Source: Nannocystaceae bacterium (lineage in GTDB: Bacteria > Myxococcota_A > Polyangia > Nannocystales > Nannocystaceae). Taken from it: DNA of 5,390 bases. The position numbers were made by a program, and so were the translations under genes. The stretch is taken from positions 1-5,390 of the forward strand of contig JAESSZ010001124.1 of the NCBI GenBank assembly GCA_016763875.1, read 5' to 3'. Below the pieces are notes generated by a model. The model was not told where the DNA came from. It searched no databases and was given only the letters and a program-made list of their open reading frames with translations. This document shows, in pieces, positions 1-5,390 of this stretch (positions are counted from its first letter, which is position 1; every line of letters starts with the position of its first letter).

Positions 1-81
1 GCGGCCGAGTCTCACGGGGCGGGGCCGAGCGCCGAGCATACCGGGGTCGTGGGGCCGTCACCCGCACCTGCCGAGTAAGCA
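1..81 (+). other. Upstream leader, possible tail of a preceding gene
   Basis: The frame starting at base 1 reads 25 sense codons rich in Ala, Gly, Pro and Ser and stops at TAA 76-78, three bases before the GTG of the next gene. This could be the low-complexity C-terminus of an upstream gene in the same operon. However, the other two forward frames are also open over this short GC-rich stretch, so the evidence is weak. I see no convincing promoter or strong Shine-Dalgarno here; only a GAG at 73-75 lies near the start at 82. Confidence 0.25.
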
Positions 82-2043
82 GTGCCCACCGCGGACCGCA
101 GCGACGGACCGACGCCGCCGAAGCCTGATCTCTGGCAGGCCGTCCCTCCCCGGGTGCTGCTGCTCGGGGTGCTGGCGCTCGCGGCTCTGGTCTACCTGCC
201 GACGCTCAGTTTCGATCTGGTCTACGACGATCACTGGACCCTCGCCGCCAACGGCTTCCTGCGGGAACCTGATCTGTCGCTGCTGATAAGTCCAGAGGCA
301 GCCAGCCGCCACATCGTGGACGCGTTTCGTCCGACGCTGGTCACCTTCGACGTTGTCAGCTACCGGTGGTTTGCGTTGTGGGCACCCGCGCACCACGCGT
401 TGTCGATCGTCCTTCATGTCGCCGGGGGCTGGATGCTCGAGCGCTGGATGACGGCGATGAACGCACCGTTGCGGCTTCGCATCGCGACCGTAGGGGCCTT
501 CGGTGTGTTGGCAGTCCACGCCGAGACCGTGGCCGTCGTGTCGTATCGCGAGGATCTGCTCGCGGCAGCGTTCGGCCTCGGAGCCCTGGCCCTGGCCGAG
601 CGCGCCACCGTGCGACGGGGATGGGGGCGAGCTGCGCTGGCGTTGGGAGCCTTGGCCGCGATGGCGGTGGCGTGCGGCGCCAAGATGAGTGCTGCGCCCC
701 TGGTCGGCGTGTTCGTGCTCGCGCGCGTGATCTCGCCGTGGCGTGACCGCGCGTTGCGCCCCGCGCTCGTCCCGACCCTCGCGCTTGGCCTCGGCGTCTT
801 GCTCGCGGTCGCACAAACCGTCGCGGTTTACGGCACGTGGAATCCCTACGAGGTCGGCGATCCTCGGCTGCTGCTGCCCCGGGTCGGGCTGGCCGCAACC
901 ATGGCGAGCTCGGTACAGAACCAACTGCAGATGCTGTGGCAACTTGTCGTGCCGCTCACCTTGTCGCCGGAGTACGTGGACCAAGCTGGCGACTGGTCCC
1001 ACAGTGCCCCGTGGCTCGCCAGCGCTGCCCTGCTCGCCCTGCTGCTTTGGGCGACAGGTTGCGCGGTGCGTTGGCGGCGACCCGTCGTCGCACTAAGCAT
1101 CCTGGGCACCGCGTTGCTCATGTTACCGACCTCGGGCCTGGCAGCGATGCCCAATCTGCGCGCCGATCGGTTCATGTACCTGCCGAGTGCGCTGGCGTGC
1201 ATCGGGTTGGCCGCGGCCGCCTTGCACCTGGGTGAACTCTGCCAACGCTGGTGGACGACAAGGCGTGGCGTCGCCTCGGCGCTTCCCCAACTCGCGCCGT
1301 TGATCGCCTTCGCCATGCTGCAAGGTGGGCTCGCGCAAGCTGCCGCCAATACGTACCGATCCGATACGCGCCTGTGGACGATCGCGGTGAGACGCGCGCC
1401 ACACTCACCGCGTGCGCACGCCGTGCTCGGTCAGTTGCTGGTCCAGCGCGCCGCCAAGCAGGAACGCCCCGATCCGCGGCTGCTCGCCCAAGCTCGCGCT
1501 CACTGCGCTATCGCGTTGCGCCTCGACGACGGTACTGCGTTGCCTGTGCTGTGCGACGCTCGACTCGCCGCGATCGAGAAAGACTGGCCGCGTGCTCAGC
1601 GCCGCTTTTTACAGGCGCTGCCACGTGCAGTTCAGGGGCGCGACCGCGTGCTCGCCGCGCTAGCGTCCGTCACACTCGATGTCCCAGGGATCTCGGGGGA
1701 GCAACGCATCGAGCACGCAATTGGGCTGCTGCAGCGTTTGACGGGGGAATATCCCTACTCATCCGAGGCCCATGCGGTGGCCGGAGCCGTCTATCACCGC
1801 CTCGGACGCAGCGGGTTGGCGATCGTGCACTACCGACGTGCAAGGGCGCTGCGACCAGAACGTTGGGACCTCGTGATCGCAGAGCTGGAACTCCAGGTCG
1901 ATCTCGGGCACCCTTCGGCGGCTCGACTGACCTGGGAACTGTACGAGGCTGGCCTCGTCTCTGCGGTTGGGCTCTCTCGGCGAAAGGCGGCCAGACGCCG
2001 TCTCCACGACGCCGAACAACTCTTCGGAACCCCTTTGCCATGA
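82..2043 (+). CDS. TMTC-like GT-C membrane glycosyltransferase with TPR tail
   Basis: A 653-residue multi-pass inner-membrane protein. The first hydrophobic helix (about residues 24-42) is followed by a YDDHW motif with D49-D50, the acidic pair expected in the first periplasmic loop of GT-C enzymes. Further matches to the TMTC / O-mannosyltransferase pattern as I recall it are an F-R-P-T-L block at 82-86, HHALSIVLH at 104-112, VHAETVAVVSYREDLLAA around E148, and RADRFMYLPS at 360-369 (compare ER-x-LYLPS). Several hydrophobic helices fill the region up to about residue 425. The remainder is soluble and alpha-helical, with one clear TPR-like unit at about 549-599 (GAVYHRLGRSGLAIVHYRRA, then RALRP) and weaker repeats before it. 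Such enzymes move a sugar from a polyprenyl-phosphate carrier to a protein or glycan on the periplasmic side; donor and acceptor here are unknown. The GTG start at 82 is the first possible one after the in-frame TAA at 76-78, and it keeps the first helix intact. The stop overlaps the next ORF as ATGA. A non-catalytic TMTC-like membrane/TPR protein is the alternative. Confidence 0.72.
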   Translation: MPTADRSDGPTPPKPDLWQAVPPRVLLLGVLALAALVYLPTLSFDLVYDDHWTLAANGFLREPDLSLLISPEAASRHIVDAFRPTLVTFDVVSYRWFALWAPAHHALSIVLHVAGGWMLERWMTAMNAPLRLRIATVGAFGVLAVHAETVAVVSYREDLLAAAFGLGALALAERATVRRGWGRAALALGALAAMAVACGAKMSAAPLVGVFVLARVISPWRDRALRPALVPTLALGLGVLLAVAQTVAVYGTWNPYEVGDPRLLLPRVGLAATMASSVQNQLQMLWQLVVPLTLSPEYVDQAGDWSHSAPWLASAALLALLLWATGCAVRWRRPVVALSILGTALLMLPTSGLAAMPNLRADRFMYLPSALACIGLAAAALHLGELCQRWWTTRRGVASALPQLAPLIAFAMLQGGLAQAAANTYRSDTRLWTIAVRRAPHSPRAHAVLGQLLVQRAAKQERPDPRLLAQARAHCAIALRLDDGTALPVLCDARLAAIEKDWPRAQRRFLQALPRAVQGRDRVLAALASVTLDVPGISGEQRIEHAIGLLQRLTGEYPYSSEAHAVAGAVYHRLGRSGLAIVHYRRARALRPERWDLVIAELELQVDLGHPSAARLTWELYEAGLVSAVGLSRRKAARRRLHDAEQLFGTPLP

Positions 2044-2162
2044 CCCGTAAGTTCCTAGCTACGCTCGCTTTCATTGCCATGGGAATCGCTGTCGCCGGCA
2101 TGGCCTGCGCCGAGACCATCAACTCGGTCGACAAGTCCGACGAGACCGACGGCGCGACCTAG
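2040..2162 (+). CDS. Small ORF: putative secreted 40-residue peptide
   Basis: ATG at 2040-2042 overlaps the TGA of the preceding gene (ATGA), the usual arrangement for translational coupling. The 40 codons end at TAG 2160-2162. The product starts MTRKFLATLAFIAMGIAVAG, a textbook signal peptide with a basic start and a hydrophobic core, followed by MACA and then an acidic tail of 16 residues beginning ETINSVDKS. Signal peptidase I cleavage after the A-C-A at 22-24 would release that tail. C23 is not in a good lipobox (GMAC), so a lipoprotein is less likely. No strong Shine-Dalgarno precedes the ATG, which fits reinitiation after the upstream stop. I do not recognise the peptide. It might be a signalling or accessory peptide, a decayed gene start, or the signal sequence of the next gene separated from it by a frameshift. 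Confidence 0.42.
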   Translation: MTRKFLATLAFIAMGIAVAGMACAETINSVDKSDETDGAT

Positions 2163-2185
2163 GCGGCGCGCGCGACTGCCAAGTC

Positions 2186-3331
2186 GTGGCACGACGGACC
2201 GCGGGATCGTGCGCACTGGCGTGGGACCTGTATTTGCGGCAGCGTGACCGCATGCGCTTGCGGGTCCAGCGGCCGACGACGCGGACCCTCTCGACGACGA
2301 AGGCGGTGCAGGCGTTTTCTGCGCTGCTCGTCTATGCGCCCGCGCCACCGGTCGTGACGAGTGAGCTGGTGCCATCTTCCGCGGCAACAGTCCTTTGGCG
2401 CGCACCTGAGGGGTGTCCGAGCCAGGACGAGATCGAGTCCTCGATCCGCGTCCTGGTGGGGCGATTGCCCTCGGCCGACGAGTTGACGGCCGTGGCCGAC
2501 GTCGCGCTGGGCGACAGCGGCTGGCAACTGACTCTCGTTATCACGACAGGATCCGCCCCGCACGAGCAGGTCTTGCACGCGGAGCAGTGCCGCAGTCTGG
2601 CGGAGGCGACCGCCCTGCTCGTCGCGGTTGTCCTCGACCCCATCTCCACCGCCGACACCGTCTCGCGAGCGCGCGAGCGCGCGGCAGAGCCTACAGAAGA
2701 ACCCACAGAAGAACCCACAGAAGAACCTGCAGAAGATCCGCTCGCCCGCCTGATACCTGGTATCGCCGAAGTTGCGGTGGCAACCAAACCCGCGCCCTCG
2801 CCTCCCCGATGGCGACTCGGCGTCAGGCTCGGACTCGGGGGTGAGTTCGGCGCGGTGCCACACGGTACGGGCGGCGTCCGGTTCGGTTTGTCCGCCAGCC
2901 GGGGGATCTTCGAGGTGCGTGTTGTGGGCAGCTATTGGCTCCCGCGTCGAACCGGAGACGGAGCGCAGGCGGGCGCGCGTGTCCAACTGGGGACGGCTGC
3001 GGTCGGCCCATGCATCGTGCCCGGTGTGCGTCGGCTGCAGTTTCCCCTATGCGCCGGGCTCGAAGTGGGTGGATTTTGCGGCGACGGGGCCGGGGTTTCC
3101 AATGCACGATCGCCGACCATCGTCTGGATTGCTGCCACCGCCGGTCCGGGTGTGCGCTGGTGGGTGCGCCCTCGGCTCGCGCTTTGGGCGGACGCAGAGG
3201 CGTTCGCGCCGCTGGCTCCGCCGCAGCTCACGCTGAATACGACTGGGGCAGGCGTGGTCGTCCACAAACCCGAACCGGTCGGTTTTCGTGGCCTGTTGGG
3301 GGCTACTTTCACTTTTCGAACGTTCCGATGA
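2186..3331 (+). CDS. Probable outer-membrane beta-barrel protein with N-terminal Cys-pair domain
   Basis: A protein of up to 381 residues with three parts. Residues about 70-152 form a small domain with APEGCPS around C77, GWQLTLVI at 112-119 and EQCRSLAEATALLVAV at 133-148, ending LDP. C77 and C135 are a likely disulfide. I know this arrangement from uncharacterised myxobacterial proteins often encoded beside ECF sigma factors (recalled family knowledge, not searched). Residues 168-184 are an acidic (T/A)EEP repeat linker. Residues 208-381 alternate polar and hydrophobic residues, are rich in Gly and aromatics and end ATFTFRTFR, as expected for a small, perhaps 8-stranded, outer-membrane barrel. 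The start is uncertain. GTG 2186 has no clear ribosome site; ATG 2252 (residue 23) would put a hydrophobic stretch AVQAFSALLVYA (40-51) after a long basic N-region as an atypical signal peptide. It lies 23 bases after the small ORF and 21 bases before the sigma gene, so it is probably in one operon with them. It could be a receptor, structural protein or pore; nothing in the sequence decides. Confidence 0.68.
   Translation: MARRTAGSCALAWDLYLRQRDRMRLRVQRPTTRTLSTTKAVQAFSALLVYAPAPPVVTSELVPSSAATVLWRAPEGCPSQDEIESSIRVLVGRLPSADELTAVADVALGDSGWQLTLVITTGSAPHEQVLHAEQCRSLAEATALLVAVVLDPISTADTVSRARERAAEPTEEPTEEPTEEPAEDPLARLIPGIAEVAVATKPAPSPPRWRLGVRLGLGGEFGAVPHGTGGVRFGLSASRGIFEVRVVGSYWLPRRTGDGAQAGARVQLGTAAVGPCIVPGVRRLQFPLCAGLEVGGFCGDGAGVSNARSPTIVWIAATAGPGVRWWVRPRLALWADAEAFAPLAPPQLTLNTTGAGVVVHKPEPVGFRGLLGATFTFRTFR
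2690..2737 (+). repeat. 12-bp tandem repeat, four units
   Basis: Four head-to-tail 12-base units, variations of CCCACAGAAGAA, encode PTEE-PTEE-PTEE-PAED. The second and third units are identical; the first differs at one base and the last at three. The stretch is poorer in G+C than its surroundings. It forms the acidic, Pro-rich linker between the N-terminal domain and the barrel of the envelope protein and could vary in copy number by slippage without breaking the frame. Confidence 0.9.
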
Positions 3332-3352
3332 CGGATCGCGACTGAGCCGGGA

Positions 3353-4696
3353 ATGATGACGTTCGTGACGGCTACGGCCACGGAGATGTGCTCACCACCC
3401 CAAGTTAGGGGCCCCGGCTTCGTCCGCATGTACCGCGATCACTTCGGTCTGTTGTGGTCGACCGTGCATCACATGGGCGTGAGCGATGCGCACCGCGAAG
3501 ACGTACTGCAAGAGGTCTGGCTATGCGTTTTCCGACGCATGCATACCTTAGACCCGACGGCCTCCACCAAGGCGTGGCTGTGTTCGATCGCGCGCAACGT
3601 CGTGCTGCACCACCACCGCTCGGGTTACCGACAACGCCGCAAGCTCGCGAGCCTGGCGCAGCTGCCCGGGCGCGACAGCGACGATCCATCGCGCCAACAC
3701 GACGCCCGGTCGACGGTCCGTCGCGTCCTCGAAGGGATGGACAAAGACCAACGCAGTGTCCTTGTGCTCGCGCAGGTGCACGGCCTCAGCGGTCCCGAGA
3801 TCGCGGCCGGTCTTGGAATCCCGCTGAACACGACCTACTCACGACTGCGGCTCGCACGTCGGTACATCAACGAGATCGCCGCGAACGACGATGACATCGT
3901 GGGCCTTGAACGCCCTCCCGCGGGCGCCGCGAAGAAGTCATGGGCGCTGCTGCTGCCGTGCCTGCCACAACTCGACCTTGGGGCCGCGTCGGTGCTGACA
4001 CCCGCGGCGGGGCCGACCGCGGCGGTCAAGTTCGCTTTGGCGAGCAAGGCTATCGCCGCGAGTCTGGTCGTGGGCGCGGCGGCGCTTGCGTTGGCGGCGA
4101 TCGTGGATCGACCCGGGGCGTCGCCGCCAGTTGCGACCGACGCGGCACCCACGGACAGCCAGGCCGCAGCGTCCATCCCAACCCCTGCTGAGGCGACTCC
4201 GGTCAGCGTCGTACCGCCTCACGGCACGGCCGCGGTGACAGGCGCCGAGTCGGCGCCGGCCCCAAAGCCAAACGCGGCCAAGACTCGCAAGAAAACGAAA
4301 AAGGCCACGAAAAACGTCTCGCCGAAGCTCGCGCCTGCGCTCATGGATCCGGTACCCGTGGATCTGGAGACCGTGGATCTGGAGACCGTGGCTCCGGCTC
4401 TCAAGGATACTGACGCGCCCAACATGCCGGCCGGGCTGTCGCAAGAAGCAGAACTCGTCCGCGCCGCACAAGAGGCGCTCCGCAGCGGTCACACCTCTCG
4501 TGCATTGGCCTTGCTCGGCGAGCACCGCGAACAGTTCCCGAGCGGCCAGCTCGCCGATGCACGCGAAGGCGTTTGGGTTCGCACGCTGTGCCAGGCGGGA
4601 CGTGGGCAAGAGGCGCGCGCGCGTGCCTCCAAGTTGGCGAAACAAAGCCCCGGCTCGGCAGTCGCGGCTGCCGTGGGCGATGTCTGCCAAAAATAA
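3353..4696 (+). CDS. ECF sigma factor fused to a transmembrane helix and TPR-like domain
   Basis: A 447-residue protein; ordinary ECF sigma factors are about 170-200 residues long. Region 2 spans about 23-96: FVRMYRDHFGLLWSTV, DVLQEVWLCVFRRM (50-63) and AWLCSIARNVVLHHHRS (74-90). Region 4 spans about 120-175, with LEGMDKDQRSVLVLAQ and a helix-turn-helix around GPEIAAGLGIPLNTTYSRLR (147-166). These direct RNA polymerase to promoters with -35/-10 boxes. The rest is unusual: a hydrophobic helix at about 229-251 (ALASKAIAASLVVGAAALAL core), a Pro/Ala/Thr linker, a Lys-rich patch at 305-325, a repeated VDLET at 336-345, and a TPR-like helical domain at about 364-447 (AAQEALRSGHTSRALALLGE) with C413 and C445 as a possible disulfide. 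Simple topology places the sigma domains in the cytoplasm and the tail in the periplasm. Two adjacent ATGs occur at 3353 and 3356; the weak GGGA site just upstream suits the second better. The tail probably controls the sigma factor in place of a separate anti-sigma protein (inference). Confidence 0.93.
   Translation: MMTFVTATATEMCSPPQVRGPGFVRMYRDHFGLLWSTVHHMGVSDAHREDVLQEVWLCVFRRMHTLDPTASTKAWLCSIARNVVLHHHRSGYRQRRKLASLAQLPGRDSDDPSRQHDARSTVRRVLEGMDKDQRSVLVLAQVHGLSGPEIAAGLGIPLNTTYSRLRLARRYINEIAANDDDIVGLERPPAGAAKKSWALLLPCLPQLDLGAASVLTPAAGPTAAVKFALASKAIAASLVVGAAALALAAIVDRPGASPPVATDAAPTDSQAAASIPTPAEATPVSVVPPHGTAAVTGAESAPAPKPNAAKTRKKTKKATKNVSPKLAPALMDPVPVDLETVDLETVAPALKDTDAPNMPAGLSQEAELVRAAQEALRSGHTSRALALLGEHREQFPSGQLADAREGVWVRTLCQAGRGQEARARASKLAKQSPGSAVAAAVGDVCQK
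4358..4387 (+). repeat. Perfect 15-bp tandem duplication
   Basis: The 15-mer GTGGATCTGGAGACC occurs twice in a row, encoding VDLET-VDLET in the linker of the sigma-factor fusion. The preceding 15 bases (4343-4357) match the unit at 10 of 15 positions and may be a decayed third copy. It keeps the reading frame and lies in a part of the protein likely to tolerate length change. Confidence 0.92.
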
Positions 4697-4736
4697 GCGC
4701 TCACCTCGTGGCGGAATCGGGCGACCGAGGGAATAG

Positions 4737-4742
4737 AGAGGA
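4737..4742 (+). promoter_or_regulatory. Ribosome binding site of the lipoprotein gene
   Basis: AGAGGA, complementary to the 16S rRNA 3' end, is separated by four bases from ATG 4747. It is the best Shine-Dalgarno in the window and fixes the start of the lipoprotein gene. The other genes here have weak or no such site, so this gene may be translated more strongly than its neighbours. The 50-base gap before it (4697-4746) shows no convincing promoter and only a 5-bp stem (4704-4708 with 4726-4730) without a T-run. Confidence 0.75.
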
Positions 4743-4746
4743 CGAG

Positions 4747-5390
4747 ATGACAACACAACTGAGATGGCTTTCCCCCCTGGTCTTGAGTGCGCTGCTGCTA
4801 CCAGGTTGCGACCTTTCCAAGCCCGTCGGCGATGAGCCCGCGATGGCCGAATCTGGAGAATCTGGCCAAGGCGCGGGCGCATCCGAGTCGACGACAACGA
4901 CCGCGAGCGCTGGCGGTGGCGGCGACGCGGGCGGAGGCTTCGACTTCGCGGCGTGCGGCGTTGACCCGGTGCCACCTGGGCTCCCTGGCTTCACCTACAG
5001 CTACGAGTGTGAAGGCGACTGCGGAAGCGTGGACATGGTTGTGCCGCTACCGCTGCCCGACATTGAGGCGGTTGGCGAGTGCCTGTGTGCCTCGGCCGGT
5101 TGCGATTCGGTCGCAGGCGAAGTGGGCGAAGGCGGCGGCGACGGTGGCGGCACGCCATATGAGGGCGTGTGCGACGTCGAGATCGTCGCGAACGACGGGC
5201 CGGGTGACTACGCAGCGACGTGCACCTGCGAAGTGTGTGATGTGCACTTCGAAGACATTCACCCAGACTCCCTCGATCAGTTTCTGATCGGAGACGAGAC
5301 CCTGTGCAACTGCCTGTGTCTCGAAGCCGGTTGCGGCTACACCAACGGCGGTGGTGAAGGCGGCGGCGACGGTGGTGATGGCGGTGGTGA
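4747..5390 (+). CDS. Cys-rich tandem-repeat lipoprotein (3' end outside the window)
   Basis: The frame is open from ATG 4747 to the window end: 214 residues visible, no stop. Residues 1-21 are a lipoprotein signal peptide ending LLLPGC, so C21 would be lipidated. Pro at -2 is a slight departure from the usual lipobox. The +2 residue is Asp, which in E. coli favours inner-membrane retention, but this rule may not hold here. Residues 22-69 form a flexible region with a TTTT run (49-52) and Gly/Asp stretches. Two Cys-rich modules follow (70-119 and 142-196), each with the signature CLC-x2-AGC, separated and followed by Gly/Glu/Asp linkers. Fourteen Cys beyond C21 are visible, which suggests a disulfide-stabilised exported protein. 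I do not recognise the module. Codon use is like its neighbours. It follows the sigma gene by 50 bases and may be co-transcribed with it or be its target. More modules may lie downstream. Confidence 0.88.
   Translation, partial: MTTQLRWLSPLVLSALLLPGCDLSKPVGDEPAMAESGESGQGAGASESTTTTASAGGGGDAGGGFDFAACGVDPVPPGLPGFTYSYECEGDCGSVDMVVPLPLPDIEAVGECLCASAGCDSVAGEVGEGGGDGGGTPYEGVCDVEIVANDGPGDYAATCTCEVCDVHFEDIHPDSLDQFLIGDETLCNCLCLEAGCGYTNGGGEGGGDGGDGGG
4954..5103 (+). repeat. Cys-rich module 1 of the lipoprotein
   Basis: Residues 70-119. Cys positions are 70, 88, 92, 112, 114 and 119, giving the pattern C-x17-C-x3-C-x19-C-x-C-x4-C. It includes PG-F-TYSYEC and ends ECLCASAGC. It aligns with module 2 over its whole length, including DNA identity around TGCCTGTGT and GCCGGTTGCG, so an internal duplication is likely. 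Confidence 0.75.
5128..5375 (+). repeat. 20-bp direct repeat in the Gly/Asp linkers
   Basis: The sequence GAAGGCGGCGGCGACGGTGG occurs at 5128-5147 and again at 5356-5375, 228 bases (76 codons) apart and in frame. It encodes E-G-G-G-D-G-G after each Cys-rich module. This shows at DNA level that the linker and module were duplicated together, or that the Gly-rich tracts are kept alike by recombination. The coordinates given span both copies. Confidence 0.88.
5170..5334 (+). repeat. Cys-rich module 2 of the lipoprotein
   Basis: Residues 142-196. Core Cys are 142, 161, 164, 189, 191 and 196, giving C-x18-C-x2-C-x24-C-x-C-x4-C and matching module 1 in order and near-equal spacing. Two extra Cys (159 and 187) are absent from module 1 and may pair with each other. 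The module ends CNCLCLEAGC. Confidence 0.75.

Noticed and set aside
58..1002. Long open frame on the minus strand opposite the first gene
   Set aside because: Product is Arg/Gln/His/Gly-rich with no domain; typical shadow of a GC-rich gene, whereas the plus frame has clear family motifs.
1251..2162. Plus-strand open frame of 303 codons that ends with the small peptide
   Set aside because: Its first 260 codons are an Arg-rich shadow of the first gene; only the part from ATG 2040 is plausible.
2752..2764. Palindrome GATACC-T-GGTATC as an operator
   Set aside because: Lies within the coding region far from any start; 6-bp arms are common by chance and no second copy was seen.
3329..3358. Barrel gene and sigma gene in the same frame, separated only by one TGA and seven sense codons, suggesting readthrough fusion
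   Set aside because: The barrel ends naturally in an aromatic-rich strand (ATFTFRTFR) and the sigma gene has its own double ATG; a chance frame match is one in three.
4704..4730. CCTCG / CGAGG stem between the sigma and lipoprotein genes as a terminator
   Set aside because: Only 5 bp with a 17-base loop and no T-run.
3938..4975. Minus-strand open frame of 345 codons across the sigma gene and the lipoprotein start
   Set aside because: Arg-rich, crosses two well-supported plus genes and shows no motif.
5229..5251. Hairpin CGAAGTG / CACTTCG with a 9-base loop
   Set aside because: Same argument: coding sequence, 7-bp stem, expected by chance; not a terminator.
4787..5287. Plus-strand open frame of 166 codons inside the lipoprotein region
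   Set aside because: Shadow frame; the frame from 4747 has a Shine-Dalgarno, lipoprotein signal and ordered Cys repeats.
5274..5290. Hairpin CGATCAG-TTT-CTGATCG
   Set aside because: Perfect 7-bp stem but inside a coding region, no T-run, and about this many such stems are expected by chance in 5.4 kb.

Overview
The window is GC-rich DNA in which four sizeable genes and one very small candidate gene all read left to right with little space between them. High G+C at third codon positions, an ECF sigma factor with a PLNTTYSRLRLAR-type helix-turn-helix, a CP-x-WQL outer-membrane-barrel type and a lipoprotein with Ser/Thr/Gly/Asp-rich linkers together suggest a myxobacterium (Myxococcota), possibly of the Nannocystaceae type. 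This assignment is an inference from gene style; there is no rRNA or marker gene in the window.

Layout. Positions 1-81 are a short leader that may carry the tail of an upstream gene. Positions 82-2043 encode a 653-residue multi-pass membrane protein resembling the TMTC / GT-C O-mannosyltransferase family, with a TPR-like soluble tail. Its TGA overlaps the ATG of a 40-codon ORF (2040-2162) that looks like a signal peptide followed by a 16-residue acidic peptide. Positions 2186-3331 encode a probable envelope protein: a Cys-containing N-terminal domain, a (T/A)EEP repeat linker and a likely small outer-membrane beta-barrel. Positions 3353-4696 encode an ECF sigma factor that continues past region 4 into a transmembrane helix, a low-complexity Lys-rich linker and a TPR-like C-terminal domain. 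After a 50-base gap and a good Shine-Dalgarno sequence, 4747-5390 encodes a Cys-rich lipoprotein built of tandem 6-Cys modules separated by Gly/Asp linkers. It runs off the end of the window.

How the genes may work together (inference). Spacings of -4, 23, 21 and 50 bases and the absence of any convincing internal terminator suggest one operon. The most interesting idea is an envelope-sensing module: a sigma factor tethered to the inner membrane through its own C-terminal extension, with a barrel protein encoded before it and a surface or periplasmic Cys-rich lipoprotein encoded after it. The sigma factor could respond to envelope state without a separate anti-sigma factor. The GT-C enzyme could glycosylate the Ser/Thr-rich part of the lipoprotein, but nothing in the sequence proves this.

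I see no tRNA, rRNA, CRISPR array, insertion sequence, attachment site or origin. No stretch longer than about 80 bases lacks a gene.
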